Source: Clostridiales bacterium (GTDB taxonomy: Bacteria; Bacillota; Clostridia; Oscillospirales; Oscillospiraceae). From it: a DNA stretch of 50,756 nucleotides. The notes under the pieces are model-generated. The model was not told the origin of the DNA and did not search any database. It saw nothing but the letters and a program-made list of their open reading frames with translations. Location of the stretch: assembly GCA_004558025.1 (NCBI GenBank), contig SFEG01000021.1, positions 1 through 50,756 on the forward strand, read 5' to 3'. Positions 24,609-31,807 of the stretch are shown here, piece by piece; position 1 is the stretch's first letter; every line of letters starts with the position of its first letter. The position numbers were made by a program, and so were the translations under genes.

Positions 24609-24619
24609 GAACTCTTTTT
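24584..24619. terminator. Bidirectional terminator
   Basis: AGTTCCCACC/GGTGAGAACT (one mismatch) flanked by A6 and T5. Serves the tRNA 3' fragment on plus and the tRNA-Ser pseudogene on minus. Confidence 0.7.
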
Positions 24620-24692
24620 GGCGGAGAGTGTGGGATTCGAACCCACGTGGGCGTGAGAGACCGCCTCGTTATGACCACTTCGATAACTCTCC
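24619..24692 (-). pseudogene. tRNA-Ser pseudogene lacking its anticodon
   Basis: Acceptor GGAGAGT/ACTCTCC, the D arm TCGAAGTGGTCATAACGA characteristic of tRNA-Ser, a perfect T arm GTGGG TTCGAAT CCCAC, discriminator G and encoded CCA are all intact. Between D arm and T arm only GGCGGTCTCTCACGCCCAC remains. This reads as the 5' anticodon stem (GCGGT) plus CT fused to part of a class II variable arm (CTCACGCCC), so the anticodon, the 3' anticodon stem and half the variable arm are missing. Forcing a normal fold gives a pseudo-Glu CTC loop with two unpaired stem positions and a one-base variable loop, which is not credible. It lies behind the terminator of the intact tRNA-Ser and has no promoter. 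Confidence 0.65.
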
Positions 24693-24708
24693 GAATATTC
24701 GGTTATTG

Positions 24709-24738
24709 AAAAGAGCACACATAAGTGTGCTCTTTTTT
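24709..24738. terminator. Bidirectional terminator after tRNA-Ser
   Basis: AAAAGAGCACAC/GTGTGCTCTTTT with loop ATAA; T-runs on both strands. Ends the intact tRNA-Ser on the minus strand. Confidence 0.8.
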
Positions 24739-24739
24739 A

Positions 24740-24831
24740 TGGCGCAGAAGGAGGGATTTGAACCCTCGCGCGCTTTTTACACGCCTACTCCCTTAGCAGG
24801 GGAGCCCCTTCGGCCTCTTGGGTACTTCTGC
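24740..24831 (-). tRNA. tRNA-Ser(GCT)
   Basis: Class II tRNA with acceptor GCAGAAG/CTTCTGC, anticodon stem CTCCC/GGGAG around loop CTGCTAA (anticodon GCT, reads AGC/AGT), long variable arm AGGCGTGTAAAAAGCGCG-like, T arm GAGGG TTCAAAT CCCTC, discriminator G, encoded CCA. Its promoter is separated from it by a duplicate of its own 5' half. Confidence 0.95.
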
Positions 24832-24893
24832 ACATAGCCCTACTCCCTTAGCAGGGGAGCCCCTTCGGCCTCTTGGGTACTTCTGCACATAGC
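24784..24893 (-). repeat. 55-bp exact tandem duplication covering the tRNA-Ser 5' half
   Basis: Bases 24784-24838 and 24839-24893 are identical. The unit runs from the variable-arm edge through anticodon and D arm to the acceptor 5' strand and 7 flanking bases. The outer copy is an orphan tRNA 5' half between promoter and gene, so the transcript would begin with a half tRNA. A real duplication or an assembly artefact. Confidence 0.85.
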
Positions 24894-24902
24894 CGCTGAA
24901 AT

Positions 24903-24931
24903 ATAATAGCATGACCCACCGTCTATGTCAA
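24903..24931 (-). promoter_or_regulatory. Promoter of the tRNA-Ser transcript
   Basis: On the minus strand: -35 TTGACA (24931-24926), 17-base spacer, -10 TATTAT (24908-24903). It sits ~10 bases before the duplicated tRNA half. Confidence 0.8.
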
Positions 24932-24955
24932 GAAGTTTATTATTTTGAATTATAT

Positions 24956-25957
24956 TTAAGATATTGCCTTGCGAATGGCGATCGCCTTTTCTGCGATGGA
25001 TGCAAACTGCGCCGGAGTTATGGCCTGCGCCGCGTCGCATTTTGACTGCGCCGGATCGTCATGCACCTCTATCATGAGACCGTCCGCGCCCGCGGCCGCG
25101 GCGGCCAGCGCCATGGGCTCAACGTATTTTGCGTGCCCCGTCGCGTGGCTCGGGTCGACGATGACTGGCAGGCGGCTCAGATCCTTTATGACCGCGACTG
25201 CCGACAGATCGAGCGTATTGCGCGTTGCCGTCTCAAAGGTGCGGATGCCGCGCTCGCAGAGGATAACGCGCTCATTTCCGCCGCTCATTATATATTCTGC
25301 CGAGGTCAGCAGCTCCTTGACAGTGTTCGCCCAGCCGCGCTTTAAAAGTATGGGCTTATTGAGCTTGCCGAGCGCCTTTAAGAGCTCGAAATTCTGCATA
25401 TTGCGCGCACCTACCTGAATTATGTCAACCTCATCGAACAACGGCAGCTGCTCCTTATCGGTAACCTCGCTGACTATCGGCATGCCGCACTCGCGCCCGG
25501 CCTTGATAAGCGGGGGCAGCCCGTCGGCACGCATGCCCTGAAAGCTGTACGGCGATGTGCGCGGCTTGAACGCGCCGCCGCGAAGAAGCTGCGCTCCGGC
25601 CGATTTGACCTCGTGCGCGATGGAGATTATCTGCTCGGTGCTCTCTACCGAGCAGGGGCCGGCGATCATCGTGAACGTGCCACCGCCGATCTTCACGCCG
25701 CCGATGTCTATAACGCAGCTGTCGTCCGGCGAAGTGCGCCCTGCAAGCTTGTACGGCTGAGTGATCGCCCTGACATATTCGACGATCTCCATATCCTCGA
25801 TGTACGCCTCGTCGAGCCTGTCCGCATCGCCGATAACGACGAGCACCGTCTGATTTTCGCCGCGCGCTGTCTGTACCTCAAGATCGTGGCAGCGTATCCA
25901 GCATCTAAGCTCCTCTGCCTGCTCGGGGGATGCGTCGTGCTTTAGTACGATTATCAT
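24956..25957 (-). CDS. aroF: 3-deoxy-7-phosphoheptulonate (DAHP) synthase
   Basis: 333 aa. First step of the shikimate pathway: phosphoenolpyruvate plus erythrose-4-phosphate to DAHP. An N-terminal ferredoxin-like domain (MIIVLKHDASPEQAEELRCW, residues ~1-70) precedes a KDO8P/DAHP-type barrel, the layout of Thermotoga-like enzymes regulated by aromatic amino acids through that domain. Motifs: MIAGPCSVES, LRGGAFKPRTSPYSFQG, IQVGARNMQNFELL, KPILLKRGWANT, CERGIRTFE, VDPSHATGH. Metal ligands Cys (GPCSVES), His (DPSHATGH), Glu and Asp (MIEVHDD) are present. Start ATG 25957 has GGAGG upstream. Divergent from metK with back-to-back promoters. Confidence 0.95.
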   Translation of the reverse strand: MIIVLKHDASPEQAEELRCWIRCHDLEVQTARGENQTVLVVIGDADRLDEAYIEDMEIVEYVRAITQPYKLAGRTSPDDSCVIDIGGVKIGGGTFTMIAGPCSVESTEQIISIAHEVKSAGAQLLRGGAFKPRTSPYSFQGMRADGLPPLIKAGRECGMPIVSEVTDKEQLPLFDEVDIIQVGARNMQNFELLKALGKLNKPILLKRGWANTVKELLTSAEYIMSGGNERVILCERGIRTFETATRNTLDLSAVAVIKDLSRLPVIVDPSHATGHAKYVEPMALAAAAAGADGLMIEVHDDPAQSKCDAAQAITPAQFASIAEKAIAIRKAIS

Positions 25958-25990
25958 GGCGTAGACCTCCGAAATTACTTATTGTCTGAC

Positions 25991-26054
25991 AGTATACAAC
26001 ATAATAATATAATTTTCAATTTATACTTGACAAAGCCTGTCTATCTGCTATAAT
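25991..26054. promoter_or_regulatory. Back-to-back promoters for aroF (minus) and metK (plus)
   Basis: Minus: -35 TTGAAA (26019-26014), 17 bases, -10 TATACT (25996-25991). Plus: -35 TTGACA (26027-26032), 16 bases, -10 TATAAT (26049-26054). The two -35 boxes are seven bases apart. Confidence 0.75.
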
Positions 26055-26072
26055 TCATACGAAAACTGAACA

Positions 26073-26210
26073 CCTTATCAAGAGTGGTGGAGGGAACGGC
26101 CCTGTGAAGCCCGGCAACCTGCGAAGGCAAGGTGCCAAATCCGGCGGTGATTATCGAAAGATGAGGCTTATGACCAAACTTGCTGCTCCGTCGGTCGACG
26201 GAGTTTTTTT
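26073..26210 (+). promoter_or_regulatory. SAM-I (S-box) riboswitch with terminator
   Basis: Aptamer 26073-26167 with the full consensus: P1 CTTATC/GATGAG, AGAGTGGTGGAGGGAACGGC, CCTGTGAAGCCCGGCAACC, AAGGTGCCAAATCC, GAAAGATGAG. It is followed by terminator CTCCGTC GGTC GACGGAG plus T7 (26186-26210). When SAM is bound the terminator forms and metK is off, the usual behaviour of this class. Confidence 0.96.
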
Positions 26211-26255
26211 AATTGCCTGAGTGTTCGGAAATACTATTTTTTCGGAGGAAATGAA

Positions 26256-27437
26256 ATGAGCAAAAGACTGTTTACATCTGAATCGGTGACCGAGGGACAT
26301 CCCGATAAGATCTGCGACCAGATCTCTGACGCGATACTTGACGCGATACTCGAAAAAGACCCCAACGGCCGCGTCGCCTGCGAAACGACCGTATCCACAG
26401 GCCTTGTCCACATCATGGGCGAGATCAGCACCGAGTGCTACATCGACATTGCCAAGATCGCACGCGACGTTATACGCGATATCGGCTACGACAGAGCAAA
26501 GTATGGCTTTGACTGCGACACCTGCGGTATCATTACCAATATCGACGAGCAGTCGGCGGATATAGCCCTCGGCGTTGATAAGTCCCTTGAGGCAAAGGAG
26601 AGCGGCGATGCCGAACTCGATAACGGCGCGGGAGATCAGGGCATGATGTTCGGTTACGCCTGCCGCGAGACCGAGGAGCTCATGCCCCTGGCAATAAGCC
26701 TTTCGCACAAGATGGCAAAGCGCCTTGCCGAGGTCAGAAAGTCCGGCCTTGTCGACTATCTGCGCCCCGACGGCAAAACTCAGGTCACCGTTGAATACGA
26801 CGATGCCGGAAAGCCCACGCGCGTCGATACTGTCGTTCTCTCGACCCAGCATTCGCCCGACGTGAGCCTCGATAAGATCCGCAGCGACATGGTCGAGCTC
26901 GTCATTAAGCCCAGCGTTCCCGCGGAGCTCATCGACGAGAACACAAAATATTATGTAAACCCGACCGGCCGCTTCGTCATTGGCGGACCGCAGGGTGACT
27001 CCGGCCTGACCGGCAGAAAGATCATCGTTGATACCTACGGCGGCAGCGCACCCCACGGCGGCGGCGCGTTCTCCGGCAAGGACCCCACCAAGGTCGACCG
27101 CAGCGCGGCTTACGCGTCCCGCTACGTCGCTAAGAACATCGTCGCGGCAGGACTTGCCGATAAGTGCCTCGTTCAGCTGGCTTACGCTATCGGCATTGCC
27201 CGCCCCGTTTCCGTCATGGTCGATACCTACGGAACCGGCAAGGTGTCCGACGAAAAGCTCGCCCAGGCGGTAAACAAGGTCTTCGACCTGCGCCCGACCG
27301 CCATAATCCGCGACCTTGAGCTCACCAAGCCCATTTACAGAAAGCTCGCCGCCTACGGTCACATGGGCCGCACCGACCTCGGCGTCCGCTGGGAGGATAC
27401 CGACAGAGTCGACGCACTGCTCGAGGCTGTTAAGTAA
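26256..27437 (+). CDS. metK: S-adenosylmethionine synthetase
   Basis: 393 aa, normal length. Makes SAM from methionine and ATP in the cytosol. Motifs: FTSESVTEGHPDKICDQISD (His of the ATP site), GAGDQGMMFGYACRET, GRFVIGGPQGDSGLTGRKII, and GGGAFSGKDPTKVDRSAAY (P-loop-like Lys/Asp residues). Preceded by a SAM riboswitch, so expression falls when SAM is plentiful. The stop codon overlaps the next ATG (TAATG), coupling it to the DUF1643 gene; a nitrilase gene follows. Confidence 0.98.
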   Translation: MSKRLFTSESVTEGHPDKICDQISDAILDAILEKDPNGRVACETTVSTGLVHIMGEISTECYIDIAKIARDVIRDIGYDRAKYGFDCDTCGIITNIDEQSADIALGVDKSLEAKESGDAELDNGAGDQGMMFGYACRETEELMPLAISLSHKMAKRLAEVRKSGLVDYLRPDGKTQVTVEYDDAGKPTRVDTVVLSTQHSPDVSLDKIRSDMVELVIKPSVPAELIDENTKYYVNPTGRFVIGGPQGDSGLTGRKIIVDTYGGSAPHGGGAFSGKDPTKVDRSAAYASRYVAKNIVAAGLADKCLVQLAYAIGIARPVSVMVDTYGTGKVSDEKLAQAVNKVFDLRPTAIIRDLELTKPIYRKLAAYGHMGRTDLGVRWEDTDRVDALLEAVK

Positions 27438-28057
27438 TGCATATCCCGACCTGCGAAAGCAGCCTTCTTGATATCGTCGGCTTTGACGAGGCTCTCGCGG
27501 CCTCCGGCGGCAGGGGAGACTATGACGCGGATAAGTGGCTCTACGTTCCCGATTATTATACAGATTACCGATATATCCTCGGAACGCGAGGAAAAGACCC
27601 GCTTATCTGCATAGGTATAAATCCATCCACTGCAGCGCCCGACGATCTTGACAATACGCTCAAGAGCGTATCGCGCATCGCAGCCGGTAACGGCTACGAC
27701 AGCTGGATAATGTTCAACGTCTACGCCCAGCGAGCCACAGATCCCGACGATATGGATACGGTTTTAAACGAAAAGCTGCACCGCGAGAATATGCGGGCTT
27801 TTGAGTACATATTAAAGAACGTGGGCGAGGGCGTATCGCCCGCAATATGGGCGGCCTGGGGCACGATAATCGAAAAGCGCCCGTATCTCAAGGACTGCGT
27901 TCTCGATATGGTGCGCCTCGGACGCGAATACGGCGCAAAGTGGTACAGCGCGGGAAAGCGCTCAGTCAAGGGGCATCCGCACCATCCTCTTTATCTGCGC
28001 AAGGACGCGCCCACCGAGGAGTTTGACATAGTAAGCTATCTTGAAAATTGCCTGTGA
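27437..28057 (+). CDS. DUF1643-family protein
   Basis: 206 aa, cytosolic. Family hallmarks: CIGINPSTAAPDDLDNTL, FNVYAQRATDPDDMD, IWAAWGTII, and a C-terminal SVKGHPHHPLYLRKDAPTE (the conserved G.P.HPLYL motif). The fold resembles uracil-DNA-glycosylase-like proteins; biochemical role unknown. It is translationally coupled to metK and read under the SAM riboswitch, hinting at a link to methylation or methyl-cycle metabolism, but that is only context. DUF1643 proteins occur in many gut bacteria and phages. Confidence 0.88.
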   Translation: MHIPTCESSLLDIVGFDEALAASGGRGDYDADKWLYVPDYYTDYRYILGTRGKDPLICIGINPSTAAPDDLDNTLKSVSRIAAGNGYDSWIMFNVYAQRATDPDDMDTVLNEKLHRENMRAFEYILKNVGEGVSPAIWAAWGTIIEKRPYLKDCVLDMVRLGREYGAKWYSAGKRSVKGHPHHPLYLRKDAPTEEFDIVSYLENCL

Positions 28058-28067
28058 GGTGTTTAAG

Positions 28068-28892
28068 TTGAAGCCAAAATTCAAGCTCGCCGTTGTTCAG
28101 ATACGCACGGAAACTGATAAGGCTCAGACCATGGATAAGGCCGAGCGCATGATAGCCGAGGCCGCGGCAAACGGCGCCGAGCTCGTCGTGCTGCCCGAAA
28201 TGTGGAACTGCCCGTATTCGAAAAAATACTTCCATGCCATCGCCGATAACGACAACGGCGAAACAAGAGATGCCATGTCGCGCTGGGCAAAAGAAAACGG
28301 CATCATACTCGTCGGCGGCTCTGTACCCGAAAAATGCGGCGATAAGCTCTATAACACCTGCTATGTTTTCGATGAGACGGGGCAGGAGATCGCGCGTCAC
28401 CGCAAGATCCATCTGTTCGATGTCGATATAAAGGGTGGAGTGAGATTTAAGGAATCGCACAGCTTCGCGCCCGGCGAGGATATCACGGTGTTCGATACGC
28501 GCTTCGGCAAAATGGGCGTTGAGATATGCTTCGACATTCGCTTCCCCGAGCTGACAAGAGCGATGGCAAAGAGGGGAGCGGAGGTCATACTGTGCCCGGC
28601 TCAATTTAACATGACCACAGGTCCGAGGCATTGGGAGCTGAGCGTTCGTGCCCGCGCCATGGATAACGAGCTGTTTTTTGTCGGCGCGTCGGCTGCGCGA
28701 TATGAAGGCTTTGATTATGAGTGCTGGGGGCACTCGACCGTTGCCGACCCCTTCGGCATGGTCACCGCCTCCTGCGACGAAAAGGAGCAGATACTATATT
28801 GCGATGTCGACTTAAACGAGGTCGACTCCGTCCGCGAGCAGCTGCCGACCTTCCTGCATCTCAGGGAAGATGTGTACAATGTAGCTAAATAA
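28068..28892 (+). CDS. Carbon-nitrogen hydrolase, omega-amidase (NIT2) like
   Basis: 274 aa. Nitrilase superfamily. Catalytic triad visible: Glu in VVLPEMWNCPYS, Lys in RHRKIHLFDVDIKGG, Cys in MGVEICFDIRFPEL. The NIT2-like relatives deaminate alpha-ketoglutaramate and alpha-ketosuccinamate, products of glutamine transamination linked to methionine salvage. That would fit its place in the metK transcript, under the SAM riboswitch. Start TTG 28068 has GAGGTG seven bases upstream; a longer frame to 28041 overlaps the previous gene without a ribosome site. Confidence 0.9.
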   Translation: MKPKFKLAVVQIRTETDKAQTMDKAERMIAEAAANGAELVVLPEMWNCPYSKKYFHAIADNDNGETRDAMSRWAKENGIILVGGSVPEKCGDKLYNTCYVFDETGQEIARHRKIHLFDVDIKGGVRFKESHSFAPGEDITVFDTRFGKMGVEICFDIRFPELTRAMAKRGAEVILCPAQFNMTTGPRHWELSVRARAMDNELFFVGASAARYEGFDYECWGHSTVADPFGMVTASCDEKEQILYCDVDLNEVDSVREQLPTFLHLREDVYNVAK

Positions 28893-28896
28893 GCTT

Positions 28897-28926
28897 AAAA
28901 CCCGGGGCAAAATGCCTCGGGTTTTG
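28897..28926 (+). terminator. Terminator of the metK operon
   Basis: AAAACCCGGGGC/GCCTCGGGTTTT (one G-T pair), T-run at the end. Confidence 0.85.
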
Positions 28927-28954
28927 TAATATTGGCCGAAAAGCAAAAAAGGTG

Positions 28955-29120
28955 TTGCAAAATTGTGAATGAGCAAGTATAATCGCATAGAAAAGATTTT
29001 TAAGACGGTTCAGAGAAGCCGGCAAAATCGCAGATATTGTGCATCTCTCCGAAGGGAGAGTCATGTTCTTGTGCGTCTTGTCGGTTTTCGGCAGGGCGAT
29101 TTTCTTTTATTCGGGGTGAT
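28955..29120 (+). promoter_or_regulatory. Promoter and PyrR-dependent attenuator of the pyrimidine operon
   Basis: -35 TTGCAA (28955-28960), 17 bases, -10 TATAAT (28978-28983). The leader contains a PyrR-binding-loop-like TTCAGAGAAGCC (29009-29020). AAAATCGC (~29024) and GCGATTTT (~29096) can pair long-range. A late hairpin CTTGTCG/CGGCAGG is followed by a T-rich stretch before the ribosome site. This is the layout of UMP/PyrR-controlled termination. Confidence 0.65.
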
Positions 29121-29123
29121 AAT

Positions 29124-29666
29124 GTGAAGCTCAAGGCAAGACTTATGGATGAGGCGGCAATGAGCCGCGCACTTATGAGAATATCCCACGAGATAACCGA
29201 AAAGAACAAGGGCGTCGACGACGTGGTTCTCGTCGGTATCCGCAGAAGGGGAGTGCCCATATCCGAGCGCATCCGCGATAACATTAAGAAGATCGAAAAT
29301 GCCGAGGTTCCCTGCGGTAGTGTGGATATCCGCTTTTACCGCGACGATCTTACGCATGAGAGCGAACAGCCGGTCATAACAAAGGCCGATATCGGCGCGG
29401 ATGTGAACGATAAAAACGTCGTCCTCGTTGACGATGTGCTCTACACAGGCCGCACGGCGCGAGCCGCGATCGAGGCCGTGTTCACTGCGGGGCGCCCGCG
29501 CAGCATCCAGTTTGCGGTGCTGGTGGACCGCGGCCACCGCGAGCTCCCCATAAGAGCCGACTATGTCGGCAAAAACGTCCCCACATCGCGCGCCGAACTC
29601 ATTGAGGTGCGTCTGCCGGAGTTTGACGGCGAAACGGGCGTATACCTTATGGAGACGGATAAATAA
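29124..29666 (+). CDS. pyrR: Bifunctional pyr operon regulator / uracil phosphoribosyltransferase
   Basis: 180 aa. Binds pyr mRNA when UMP is high and causes termination; also has weak uracil phosphoribosyltransferase activity. The PRPP-binding motif NVVLVDDVLYTGRTARAAIEA is intact, with VGIRRRGVPISERI and DIRFYRDDL. GTG 29124 is the start (GGGGTGAT five bases upstream); the longer frame to 29037 runs through the attenuator. It precedes the uracil permease, as in Bacillus (pyrR-pyrP). Confidence 0.94.
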   Translation: MKLKARLMDEAAMSRALMRISHEITEKNKGVDDVVLVGIRRRGVPISERIRDNIKKIENAEVPCGSVDIRFYRDDLTHESEQPVITKADIGADVNDKNVVLVDDVLYTGRTARAAIEAVFTAGRPRSIQFAVLVDRGHRELPIRADYVGKNVPTSRAELIEVRLPEFDGETGVYLMETDK

Positions 29667-29718
29667 GTCAGCAAATACCCTTAATATAAAAACTACACAA
29701 AGAGAGGTACAATCACTA

Positions 29719-31080
29719 ATGAAAGAAAAAACCGTGATTAATGGACCCGTGTACGACGCACGCACCCTTGGCAAATCCAAAATGCTGATCCTCGGACTTC
29801 AGCACATGTTCGCAATGTTCGGAGCGACCGTTCTCGTTCCCATCCTGACCGGCATCGACATCGCAACGACCTTGCTGTTCGCAGGCCTCGGCACTCTGCT
29901 GTTCCACCTGCTCACAAAGCGCAAGGTTCCCGCATTCCTCGGCTCTTCCTTCGCCTTCATCGGCGGCTACAACGCCATCACCGGCTTTGATTCCTCCAGC
30001 GGCGTTCCTGTAAACAGCGACCTGCTCGTCTATGCATGCTTCGGCGTTGCCTGCACGGGACTTATGTACGTTATCCTGTCGGTGCTCTTCAAGGCCTACG
30101 GCGTAAAGAAGGTCATGAAGTTCTTCCCCCCGATAGTAACAGGCCCCATCATCATCTGCATCGGCCTGATCCTGTCCTCATCGGCTATCAATAACTGCAA
30201 TGCAAACTGGCTCGTAGCGGTAGCTGCGATCATTATAGTTATCTGCTTCAACATCTGGGGCAAGGGCATGACAAGGATCATCCCCATCCTCCTCGGTGTT
30301 ATAGGCTCCTACCTCATCTCCATGCTCGTCGATCCAGCCTCCCGCGCGGCTGTTGTGGAAAAGGTCGCGGCGGCCAAGTGGATTGGCCTGCCCATCGTAT
30401 GGGAAAACAGCGTGTTCCATCTGTTCAATATGGATGTTGACACCGGCATGCTCCTGAGCGCACTGTTCACCATCGTTCCTCTGTCTCTGGCGACCATGGT
30501 CGAGCACATCGGCGACATCTGTGCTATATCCTCCACCGTCGGCAAGAACTACGTTGTTGACCCCGGCCTCAACCGCACCCTCCTGGGCGATGGCCTTGCA
30601 ACCACTCTCGCATCCCTCTTCGGCGCACCCGCAAATACCACCTACGGTGAGAACACCGGAGTCCTCGCGCTCAGCAAGGTCTACGATCCCCGCGTCATCC
30701 GCATCGCTGCATGCCTTGCGATAATCTTCTCCTTCTGCCCGAAGTTCGCGGCACTCATCACCGCAATGCCCACCGCGACCATCGGCGGCATCTCCCTGAT
30801 CCTCTATGGTATGATCTCCGCAGTCGGTGTCCGCAACGTCGTTGAGAACAAGGTCGACTTCACCAACAGCCGCAACGTCATCGTCGCAGCGCTCATCCTC
30901 GTTCTCGCCATCGGCATCAACTACTCCGTCGGCAGCATCCAGATCGGCATCGTATCCCTCTCCGGCCTCGCGGTTGCATCCATAGTCGGTATCGTCGTAA
31001 ACGCGATCCTGCCCAGCAAGGACTACGAGTTCGGCGTTGACGAGCAGGGCGACACCTCCGTCAACTTCATCGTACGATAA
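29719..31080 (+). CDS. pyrP: Uracil permease (UraA/PyrP, NCS2 family)
   Basis: 453 aa, fourteen-helix NCS2 transporter for uracil uptake by proton symport. Motifs: LQHMFAMFGATVLVPILTG at the N-terminus; VTGPIIICIGLILSSSAI; TMVEHIGDICAISS, whose Glu binds the base; GAPANTTYGENTGVLALSKV, the NCS2 signature. Start ATG 29719 has AGAGAGG upstream. It follows pyrR by 52 bases with no terminator, so it is under PyrR attenuation. Terminator at 31098-31134. Confidence 0.95.
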   Translation: MKEKTVINGPVYDARTLGKSKMLILGLQHMFAMFGATVLVPILTGIDIATTLLFAGLGTLLFHLLTKRKVPAFLGSSFAFIGGYNAITGFDSSSGVPVNSDLLVYACFGVACTGLMYVILSVLFKAYGVKKVMKFFPPIVTGPIIICIGLILSSSAINNCNANWLVAVAAIIIVICFNIWGKGMTRIIPILLGVIGSYLISMLVDPASRAAVVEKVAAAKWIGLPIVWENSVFHLFNMDVDTGMLLSALFTIVPLSLATMVEHIGDICAISSTVGKNYVVDPGLNRTLLGDGLATTLASLFGAPANTTYGENTGVLALSKVYDPRVIRIAACLAIIFSFCPKFAALITAMPTATIGGISLILYGMISAVGVRNVVENKVDFTNSRNVIVAALILVLAIGINYSVGSIQIGIVSLSGLAVASIVGIVVNAILPSKDYEFGVDEQGDTSVNFIVR

Positions 31081-31097
31081 GAACACAGACTTAAATC

Positions 31098-31134
31098 AAA
31101 GCGGCTCACAAAAACGGTGAGCCGCTTTTCTGCG
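31098..31134 (+). terminator. Terminator of pyrR-pyrP
   Basis: AAAGCGGCTCAC/GTGAGCCGCTTT with a seven-base loop, then TTCTG. Confidence 0.8.
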
Positions 31135-31152
31135 TTATGCTATTTGATAAAA

Positions 31153-31180
31153 CAAAAAGGCTCACCAAATGGTGAGCCTT
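31153..31180 (-). terminator. Terminator of tRNA-Gln
   Basis: AAAGGCTCACC/GGTGAGCCTTT directly after the CCA on the minus strand, followed by TTGTTTT. Confidence 0.8.
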
Positions 31181-31253
31181 TGGCAGCGGATGAAGGATTC
31201 GAACCCTCACAAACGGAGTCAGAGTCCGGTGTGCTACCATTACACAAATCCGC
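31180..31253 (-). tRNA. tRNA-Gln(CTG)
   Basis: Acceptor AGCGGAT/ATCCGCT, anticodon stem CCGGA/TCCGT around loop CTCTGAC (anticodon CTG, reads CAG), T arm GAGGG TTCGAAT CCTTC, encoded CCA. Own promoter upstream. Confidence 0.93.
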
Positions 31254-31267
31254 TAAGCGCAAGAGCT

Positions 31268-31295
31268 ATTATACCGTAAAATCGCAATTTGTCAA
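31268..31295 (-). promoter_or_regulatory. Promoter of tRNA-Gln
   Basis: On the minus strand: -35 TTGACA (31295-31290), 16 bases, -10 TATAAT (31273-31268). Confidence 0.8.
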
Positions 31296-31327
31296 TACCT
31301 ATTTTTGATTTTTTAAAAAACCTCAGA

Positions 31328-31762
31328 TCACGGCTTGCAGCGCCCGCATGGCGAGTACCCGGCGGCGACGGCCTCGTCGCGCGACGAAAACCACAGGCGG
31401 TTATTGTCCGATATCCTCGCCGCCGACGGGCAGAAGGGAAGGTGGAACTTATCCGACCTGCTGCTTGCCGTATACGTGCCCTGAGCCTGCGCGGGAGCCG
31501 ATGGCTCGGCGGACGGAGCATCGGTCTGCACAGGAGCCGGAGTGCCCTTCACGGGGCTCACGGTAACGTGTACGGAGGCCGGCTTCGCGGTATCGCCGCC
31601 CGGTGCGGAGAGAGTAAATCCCACGACAGACGCGGCGAGTATGCAGCAGCATATAACAGCACGCCCGATGCAAGCCTTGCTCCTGCTTCTTATCGCAAGC
31701 ACGGCAAAGACCGCTGCCGCGAGAAAAGCCGCTATTGAAATTACAGCAAATAATATATTCAT
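31328..31762 (-). CDS. Membrane-anchored protein with Ada-type zinc-binding domain
   Basis: 144 aa. Two hydrophobic segments (residues ~3-24 and ~33-52), a Pro/Ala/Ser/Thr linker (~55-95), and a C-terminal Ada-like metal-binding module: YTASSRSDKFHLPFCPSAAR, then NNRLWFSSRDEAVAAGYSPC, then GRCKP (residues ~97-144). The FH..C and PCGRC cysteines match the Zn site of the Ada N-terminal domain. Such stand-alone Ada-like modules occur on many Firmicute surface proteins and nucleases; function unknown. ATG 31762 has no ribosome site and lies six bases from a good -10, so the mRNA looks leaderless. The frame extends upstream to 31855 but only through the promoter and a repeat. Confidence 0.75.
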   Translation of the reverse strand: MNILFAVISIAAFLAAAVFAVLAIRSRSKACIGRAVICCCILAASVVGFTLSAPGGDTAKPASVHVTVSPVKGTPAPVQTDAPSAEPSAPAQAQGTYTASSRSDKFHLPFCPSAARISDNNRLWFSSRDEAVAAGYSPCGRCKP

Positions 31763-31768
31763 GCGGAT

Positions 31769-31797
31769 ATAATATATCAGCAAGCAAAATATGTCAA
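31769..31797 (-). promoter_or_regulatory. Promoter of the Ada-like gene
   Basis: On the minus strand: -35 TTGACA (31797-31792), 17 bases, -10 TATTAT (31774-31769), six bases before ATG. Confidence 0.75.
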
Positions 31798-31807
31798 CAT
31801 GCGTGCG

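Noticed and set aside
24619..24692. Functional tRNA-Glu(CTC)
   Set aside because: The loop CTCTCAC fits, but the anticodon stem has two unpaired positions, the variable loop would be one base, and acceptor, discriminator G and D arm are those of tRNA-Ser.
24628..24837. Plus-strand frame crossing two tRNA sequences
   Set aside because: It is translated tRNA DNA (GFEPSRAF-type pattern), a common false protein call.
26151..27362. 403-codon minus-strand frame over metK
   Set aside because: metK on the plus strand is certain; this is its shadow and ends inside the riboswitch.
31117..31308. Plus-strand frame over tRNA-Gln
   Set aside because: Same reason: antisense of a tRNA with terminator and promoter.
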